Shown here: positions 20,461 through 23,839 of the stretch, one piece after another
Position numbering within the stretch: position 1 is the stretch's first letter
How the letters are laid out: the number at the start of each line of letters is the position of its first letter
Virus record (IMG/VR): IMGVR_UViG_3300025276_000215
Span: 1 to 23,839 of that record
Reading direction: 5' to 3' (one strand)
DNA from: a virus
DNA length: 23,839 bases
The notes under the pieces: model-generated
Databases searched by the model: none
Told to the model about the DNA's origin: nothing
Seen by the model: the letters and a program-made list of their open reading frames with translations, nothing else
Made by a program: the position numbers and the translations under genes

Positions 20461-21065
20461 AAAAACTAACAGAAAAAGAATTTGACTCAATCAAAAGAGA
20501 TGCATTAGGGGTTAAAAATATTCCTCCTTACACTGATTTAACTGACATTAAGATCTTTGGAGAATCTTGTAGTTTTGGAGAAGATTGTAGTTTTGGGCAA
20601 TCTTCTCGCTTTGGACAACATTGTAGCTTTGGGAAATATTGCAACTTTTCCAGATTTTGCAAATTTGGAAAATATTGTACCCTTGGAGAAGATTGCGACT
20701 TTGGACAATATTGCGTCTTTGGAGAATCTTGTAGCTTTGAAGAATCTTGTAGTTTTGGACAACATTCCGACTTTGGGAAATCTTGCAGCTTTGAAGAATA
20801 TTGTAGTTTTGGAGAAGATTGTAGTTTTGGGCAATCTTGCTTTTTAGCTAATTTAAAAATAATCAACTACAAAGCCGTAGACAGAGTTGGTAAAGAAAGA
20901 AGAAAAGTCACTTGTTGGAATTTGGAAGGAACGCTATATTTTCAAGCCGGTTGTTTTTTCGACAAGGAAAAACCTTTGAAAGCTAAAGTTTTAGAAAAAT
21001 ACGGCGAAAAATGCGAGTATTTGGAAGCTATCAAATATCTAAAAAGAGTAATTAAAAAATATTAA
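20457..21065 (+). CDS. Cys-Phe-Gly hexapeptide-repeat protein (202 aa)
   Basis: From about residue 33 to 129 the protein repeats a six-residue unit of the type S-F-G-E-D-C about 16 times (FGESCS, FGEDCS, FGQHCS, ...). Cys is at 14 of the 16 unit positions. This is a probable beta-helix in which Cys residues stack, perhaps binding metal or pairing. The C-terminal part (about 130-202) is globular, with KVTCWNLEGTLYFQAGCFF. I recall similar Cys-repeat phage proteins; function unknown. The Shine-Dalgarno AGGAGGG is strong. Confidence 0.75.
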   Translation: MKKLTEKEFDSIKRDALGVKNIPPYTDLTDIKIFGESCSFGEDCSFGQSSRFGQHCSFGKYCNFSRFCKFGKYCTLGEDCDFGQYCVFGESCSFEESCSFGQHSDFGKSCSFEEYCSFGEDCSFGQSCFLANLKIINYKAVDRVGKERRKVTCWNLEGTLYFQAGCFFDKEKPLKAKVLEKYGEKCEYLEAIKYLKRVIKKY

Positions 21066-21084
21066 AATCAAAACCAAAATAATT

Positions 21085-21174
21085 ATGAAAACATTAAAAG
21101 AAAAGTTTGGATCACATTTACATAGGTATTTCAGAGGAACTTACGGGTATGAAATATGCTTCCCCAATAATTAA
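21085..21174 (+). CDS. Small protein (29 aa)
   Basis: MKTLKEKFGSHLHRYFRGTY with a further GYEICFPNN. No Shine-Dalgarno. Basic N-terminal part; low confidence because of length. Confidence 0.35.
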   Translation: MKTLKEKFGSHLHRYFRGTYGYEICFPNN

Positions 21175-21211
21175 ATAATCATGAAAAAACTAACACAAAT
21201 AAAATTAGATT

Positions 21212-21463
21212 ATGAGTAAAGAAGTAAAAAAGACAATCGGCTACGACATAACTCCACTTACAGAAGATGACTTTAAAGGAATGCAAACAACTTGCGGACG
21301 AGCTTGTTTACTGTCAGGTGTGTTTATTACTAGAAATGGCGGTCCTAAACCAATTATTTCAGAAGAAGCGTACGACTTATTGCTACATAACAAAGATTTA
21401 AAGAGTAAAGTAAGGAAGTTAATAAGGGATGAGATTATTAAACAAAAACAATTTAGATTATGA
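21212..21463 (+). CDS. Hypothetical protein (83 aa)
   Basis: A compact protein with MSKEVKKTIGYDITPLTEDD, a GRACLLSGVFITRNGGPKP stretch and a basic helical end (LKSKVRKLIRDEIIKQKQF). Its stop overlaps the next start (ATGA). No Shine-Dalgarno is clear. No family recognised. Confidence 0.6.
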   Translation: MSKEVKKTIGYDITPLTEDDFKGMQTTCGRACLLSGVFITRNGGPKPIISEEAYDLLLHNKDLKSKVRKLIRDEIIKQKQFRL

Positions 21464-21849
21464 AAACTATCAAGGAAAGAATAGCGTATATTGAAGAGCA
21501 ATCTAAGGAAGACTTACAACAAATTGTATCAGATGCCGAACATTTTAGAGCAGTTACTAGAAAATATGAAGCTGAAATTGCTATCTCAGTAATCAAAGAG
21601 CTTCAGCAAGAGCTTAAGGAGCTTAAGAAAGACAAATGGGAATTGATAAAATCAGCGCCAAAAGACGGGACTGAAATTCTTTGCTTTGAGGACAGAATGG
21701 GAATAGGACAAATGGTTCTTTATTACCGAGACGGATATTGGAGAGAAAAATGCAACGGCTTAGGGTTGAAAAATATCCCTACACATTGGCAGCCACTAGG
21801 CATCCCACCAAAAGAAAAGGAGGATAAAATAATAAATTTGGAGGATTAG
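21460..21849 (+). CDS. DUF551-like protein (129 aa)
   Basis: A coiled-coil N-terminal part (1-60; QQELKELKKDKW) is followed by a region with the DUF551 layout: WELIKSAPKDGTEILCFE, YYRDGYWREKCNG and IPTHWQPLGIPP. DUF551 is a small phage domain of unknown function. The fusion with a coiled coil is not rare. The start overlaps the preceding stop by four bases. Confidence 0.7.
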   Translation: MKTIKERIAYIEEQSKEDLQQIVSDAEHFRAVTRKYEAEIAISVIKELQQELKELKKDKWELIKSAPKDGTEILCFEDRMGIGQMVLYYRDGYWREKCNGLGLKNIPTHWQPLGIPPKEKEDKIINLED

Positions 21850-21853
21850 AGAA

Positions 21854-21982
21854 GTGTTTATTGGTTTTTTGGGAATTGTAGGCTTAGTAGTATACGCACT
21901 ATTTATCATTCAATTCACAGTTTGCGCTGCAAAGCATGGGTTTACGGAAGCTATTAGAAGATTAAAAAATTTTACAGAATAA
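21854..21982 (+). CDS. Small membrane protein (42 aa), GTG start
   Basis: A GTG codon with GGAGG nine bases upstream starts MFIGFLGIVGLVVYALFIIQ, a membrane segment, then a Cys and a basic helix (KHGFTEAIRRLKNFTE). Tight spacing after the DUF551-like gene supports it. Confidence 0.55.
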   Translation: MFIGFLGIVGLVVYALFIIQFTVCAAKHGFTEAIRRLKNFTE

Positions 21983-22084
21983 ATGACGTTGTTACAGAGT
22001 CTTCAATCAAATAACAGTCAAATAAGCCCAGCACTACAACCTAAAGGCTGCAACAGTTTGTTACAGGGCAATAATTGGAATTAA
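21983..22084 (+). CDS. Possible small protein (33 aa)
   Basis: MTLLQSLQSNNSQISPALQP, with a later LLQG-type end, starts right after the previous stop. The DNA contains two TTGTTACAG repeats (near 21990 and 22058). No Shine-Dalgarno, so it may be chance or a short regulatory stretch. Confidence 0.25.
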   Translation: MTLLQSLQSNNSQISPALQPKGCNSLLQGNNWN

Positions 22085-22088
22085 TCAA

Positions 22089-22442
22089 ATGAGTAACGTA
22101 AAAGAGCTAAGAGAGCTGATAATAAAAGCTAATAAAACAGAATTAAAATATATTACTAAACTCAGTAAAGAAGATTTGGTAGGAAAAGGATTTGAGCATT
22201 CATTACAGAGCATTTCAAAAGCTGATTGGAGAGAAGAGCCTACAACTCTAATTATAGTTTTGAGAGCCTTACGAAAAATCGAAGCTGGATATGATGGGCT
22301 TAACGAGTCTATATTTGAGTTTGTAGATGTAGATTACTATGAGAATAACACAAGATCACTATGTCCTTGGGATTTAACTAAAGACTTAGACGGACAGAGC
22401 GAAGAGACAATATCAAAACTATTAAAATTAATTAAAGAATAA
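22089..22442 (+). CDS. Hypothetical protein (117 aa)
   Basis: Helical, acidic C-terminal half (PWDLTKDLDGQSEETISK). GGAA lies upstream of the ATG. No membrane segment and no recognised motif. Followed by the strong promoter at 22446. Confidence 0.55.
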   Translation: MSNVKELRELIIKANKTELKYITKLSKEDLVGKGFEHSLQSISKADWREEPTTLIIVLRALRKIEAGYDGLNESIFEFVDVDYYENNTRSLCPWDLTKDLDGQSEETISKLLKLIKE

Positions 22443-22445
22443 GGC

Positions 22446-22474
22446 TTGACACCCCCAAAGTTATGTTCAATAAT
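22446..22474 (+). promoter_or_regulatory. Rightward promoter upstream of the XRE/HNH genes
   Basis: TTGACA (22446-22451), 17-base spacer, AATAAT (22469-22474). A short GAGC/GCTC repeat follows at 22483-22495. It likely drives the genes from 22519 onward, including the XRE regulator, which could control this promoter. Confidence 0.65.
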
Positions 22475-22518
22475 AACTCACCGAGCAATTAGCTCACTTA
22501 ATCAAAAAGGTAAAAATT

Positions 22519-22896
22519 ATGACAAATAAAATCACACTTGAAGAGTTTTTTGTAGGAATGACTAATGACGTGAACGTAGTGCGCAAATCGAACTACAACT
22601 CTTATCTTTATCAGTTAGCTAGAAAAGCAGCAAAAAGAAAAGGTTTAAATTTCGATGTCATGAATGACTGCGATTTATTCAAGAATAAAAGAAGTTGGAC
22701 AGCTTTAAGAAACAAGGCTGCGGCTTTAGATGAAGAAGACCGCAAAAACTGGATGAAGAAGCACGAAAAAGAAATTATTTGTGCCGCTGATGCTTTAAAA
22801 AAATTAGGATATTTAACTTTTAATCCTGATATTTTATTTGAAAAAGCAGAAGAATTTGTAAAAGAAAATTTTATTGAATTTCAAGATAATGAATAA
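22519..22896 (+). CDS. Hypothetical protein (125 aa)
   Basis: First gene after the promoter at 22446. Helical, rich in Lys, Asn and Asp (KKHEKEIICAADALKKLGYL), with an N-terminal TLEEFFVGM. Weak AAGG site. No family recognised; a DNA-packaging or regulator helper is possible from position, not sequence. Confidence 0.55.
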   Translation: MTNKITLEEFFVGMTNDVNVVRKSNYNSYLYQLARKAAKRKGLNFDVMNDCDLFKNKRSWTALRNKAAALDEEDRKNWMKKHEKEIICAADALKKLGYLTFNPDILFEKAEEFVKENFIEFQDNE

Positions 22897-23071
22897 AGAA
22901 CAATTCAAAGCAAACCGCCAATCCCTAAAACTTTCTCAAAGGCAACTAGCAGAAGAACTAGGACTCGCTAAACACGGCAACACAACAATCAGGAGAATAG
23001 AGGCTGGAGCAAATGCGAGCGGGTTATTGCTGCGTTGTTTTGAGTTATTATTAATAATTAAAGGAAAATGA
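22889..23071 (+). CDS. XRE-family helix-turn-helix regulator (60 aa)
   Basis: I chose ATG 22889 (MNKEQFKANRQSLKLSQRQL), which overlaps the previous stop by eight bases; an in-frame TTG lies further up. The LSQRQLAEELGLAKHGNTTI and RRIEAGANA elements are the classic XRE helix-turn-helix. It resembles small Cro-type regulators, likely to control the promoter just upstream. Its stop overlaps the next start. Confidence 0.8.
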   Translation: MNKEQFKANRQSLKLSQRQLAEELGLAKHGNTTIRRIEAGANASGLLLRCFELLLIIKGK

Positions 23072-23391
23072 ACCTACAAAAGAAGCCCTTAAATCTCAGA
23101 AACGGCTACAAAGACGAGAAGAGACTAAAGAGAATAAGACAAATGCGCTGTATCGTCTGCGAGAGGCTAGGAGTAGATCAAACAACTAGAACCGAAGCCC
23201 ATCATCTAATCGGGTACGGAATGGGAAAGAAAGCCAGCGACCTACTCACAATCCCTCTTTGCTCTAGCCATCATGCTAGGGGGAACATGGGGGAGGCTAT
23301 TCACGAAACACCGATTAAGCAATGGCAAGTGGTATTCGGGAGACAAGAAGAGTTATTGCTATTAACTAACGAAAAACTAGAGTGCCTCTAA
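23068..23391 (+). CDS. HNH/Ref-like nuclease (107 aa)
   Basis: Contains CIVC (C28, C31), EAHHLIGYGMGKKASDLLTI (H45, H46), then PLCSSHHARGN (C65, H68, H69) and a later His at 79. This is the layout of Ref/DUF968-type HNH proteins, where the Cys/His set binds zinc and the His residues cut DNA. Ref-type proteins act in recombination, and phage HNH proteins often sit next to packaging genes. The start overlaps the XRE stop (ATGA). Confidence 0.75.
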   Translation: MNLQKKPLNLRNGYKDEKRLKRIRQMRCIVCERLGVDQTTRTEAHHLIGYGMGKKASDLLTIPLCSSHHARGNMGEAIHETPIKQWQVVFGRQEELLLLTNEKLECL

Positions 23392-23440
23392 TAGGGGCTT
23401 AAGGCAACTTCCGCCACGGGGTGGAGCTAAACAAATTAAC

Positions 23441-23797
23441 ATGAATAATAAACAAAAAAAAGCAAAGTCGCTATTAGATAACTTCTTCGGCTTAGATCAA
23501 TTCGAGAAATATGACTTTAATGAAGCGGAAAGAACTAAGGCCCCCATGCCACGCTATTTTAAACTCAAAGATATTCTGAACCCCTCTCCGTCTACTTACA
23601 TTCTTTTTAGGAAATGGATAAGGGCTATAACAGAAGGCACTCTTGCTAAATATGGCGAAGGGAGTTCGTTTAAACTATATAATTCACTTTTAATGGTTCT
23701 TGCAGCTTTGGAGCTAAATATTACCGACTCAAAGATAGAAGTTTGGGAAGGTAAATATCCAATTCTAGCTATGTTAAATGACACAAACTTAAATTAG
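23441..23797 (+). CDS. Hypothetical protein (118 aa), possible packaging protein
   Basis: Helical and basic at the start (MNNKQKKAKSLLDNFFGLDQ), with SYILFRKWIRAI-type hydrophobic stretches (STYILFRKWIRAITEGTLAK). Position after an HNH gene and before a further rightward gene would suit a small terminase subunit, but no helix-turn-helix is clear. No Shine-Dalgarno at normal spacing. Function uncertain. Confidence 0.5.
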   Translation: MNNKQKKAKSLLDNFFGLDQFEKYDFNEAERTKAPMPRYFKLKDILNPSPSTYILFRKWIRAITEGTLAKYGEGSSFKLYNSLLMVLAALELNITDSKIEVWEGKYPILAMLNDTNLN

Positions 23798-23799
23798 TA

Positions 23800-23839
23800 A
23801 TGTTTAAAGACAGCTTTAAAAAGAAAATAAAAGGAATTT
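23800..23839 (+). CDS. Start of a further gene (3' partial)
   Basis: ATG at 23800 opens MFKDSFKKKIKGI and runs off the window. Too short for identification; a terminase or portal gene would be expected here in a typical phage layout. Confidence 0.4.
   Translation, partial: MFKDSFKKKIKGI

Noticed and set aside
20555-20850. Regular repeats resembling a CRISPR array
   Set aside because: The 18-bp units are contiguous codons of a repeat protein, with no spacers of equal length between identical repeats.
20317-21065. Toxin-antitoxin pair formed by the RHH and Cys-repeat genes
   Set aside because: The RHH could be an antitoxin, but the Cys-repeat protein shows no known toxin motif, so no call is made.
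21181-21219. A 12-codon frame MKKLTQIKLDYE before the 83-aa gene
   Set aside because: Too short; it overlaps the next start, and no ribosome-binding site is seen. It might be a leader but cannot be supported.

Overview
This window is a piece of a low-GC tailed bacteriophage (or prophage) genome. It carries the end of a tail tape-measure gene, tail and fibre genes, a small lysis-like block, a lambda-Red-type recombination set (YqaJ exonuclease, SSB-like protein, NinB-like protein), a VRR-NUC nuclease and a DnaB helicase, among many small, tightly overlapping genes. The host cannot be named from the sequence. Sigma70-like promoters, Shine-Dalgarno sites on some genes and a small lipoprotein fit a Gram-negative host. 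Several small families (DUF6948-like, DUF7695-like, Cys-Phe-Gly repeat protein) and many leaders without a Shine-Dalgarno would also fit a phage of another AT-rich lineage.

Layout. 1-6210 (+): late genes in the order tape-measure C-terminus, two tail proteins, a fibre-tip protein, a DUF4376-like protein, a second fibre protein, two holin-like membrane proteins, a DUF5675 protein with an L,D-transpeptidase-like H...GCI signature, and a small membrane protein. 6283-15757 (-): the recombination and replication block, read from right to left. It starts with a separately terminated coiled-coil/winged-helix protein, continues with a DUF6291-like protein, DnaB and unknown small genes, and a second promoter at about 10700 drives the DUF6948-like, Gly-rich, YqaJ, NinB-like, SSB and VRR-NUC genes. 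15770-16260: almost gene-free, with a tRNA-like element lacking a normal anticodon arm and a long imperfect inverted repeat. 16262-17563 (+): a DNA methyltransferase flanked by short direct repeats, then a truncated tyrosine-recombinase-like gene. 17564-20095 (-): an operon of ten mostly tiny genes, several membrane-bound, linked largely by stop/start overlaps. 20317-23839 (+): a divergent run that starts with a ribbon-helix-helix regulator and a Cys-rich hexapeptide-repeat protein, then small genes, an XRE regulator, an HNH/Ref-like nuclease, and probably the approach to the packaging genes.

How it fits together. A 40-nt sequence (39/40 identical) containing a TTGACA -35 box lies upstream of both the 20095 and 10632 leftward transcription units. 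This suggests that one regulator, possibly the adjacent ribbon-helix-helix protein, controls the recombination block and the micro-gene operon together. The least explained parts are the micro-gene operon (including a winged-helix protein with a C-terminal membrane anchor), the tRNA-like/inverted-repeat region, and the methyltransferase cassette beside a recombinase remnant.
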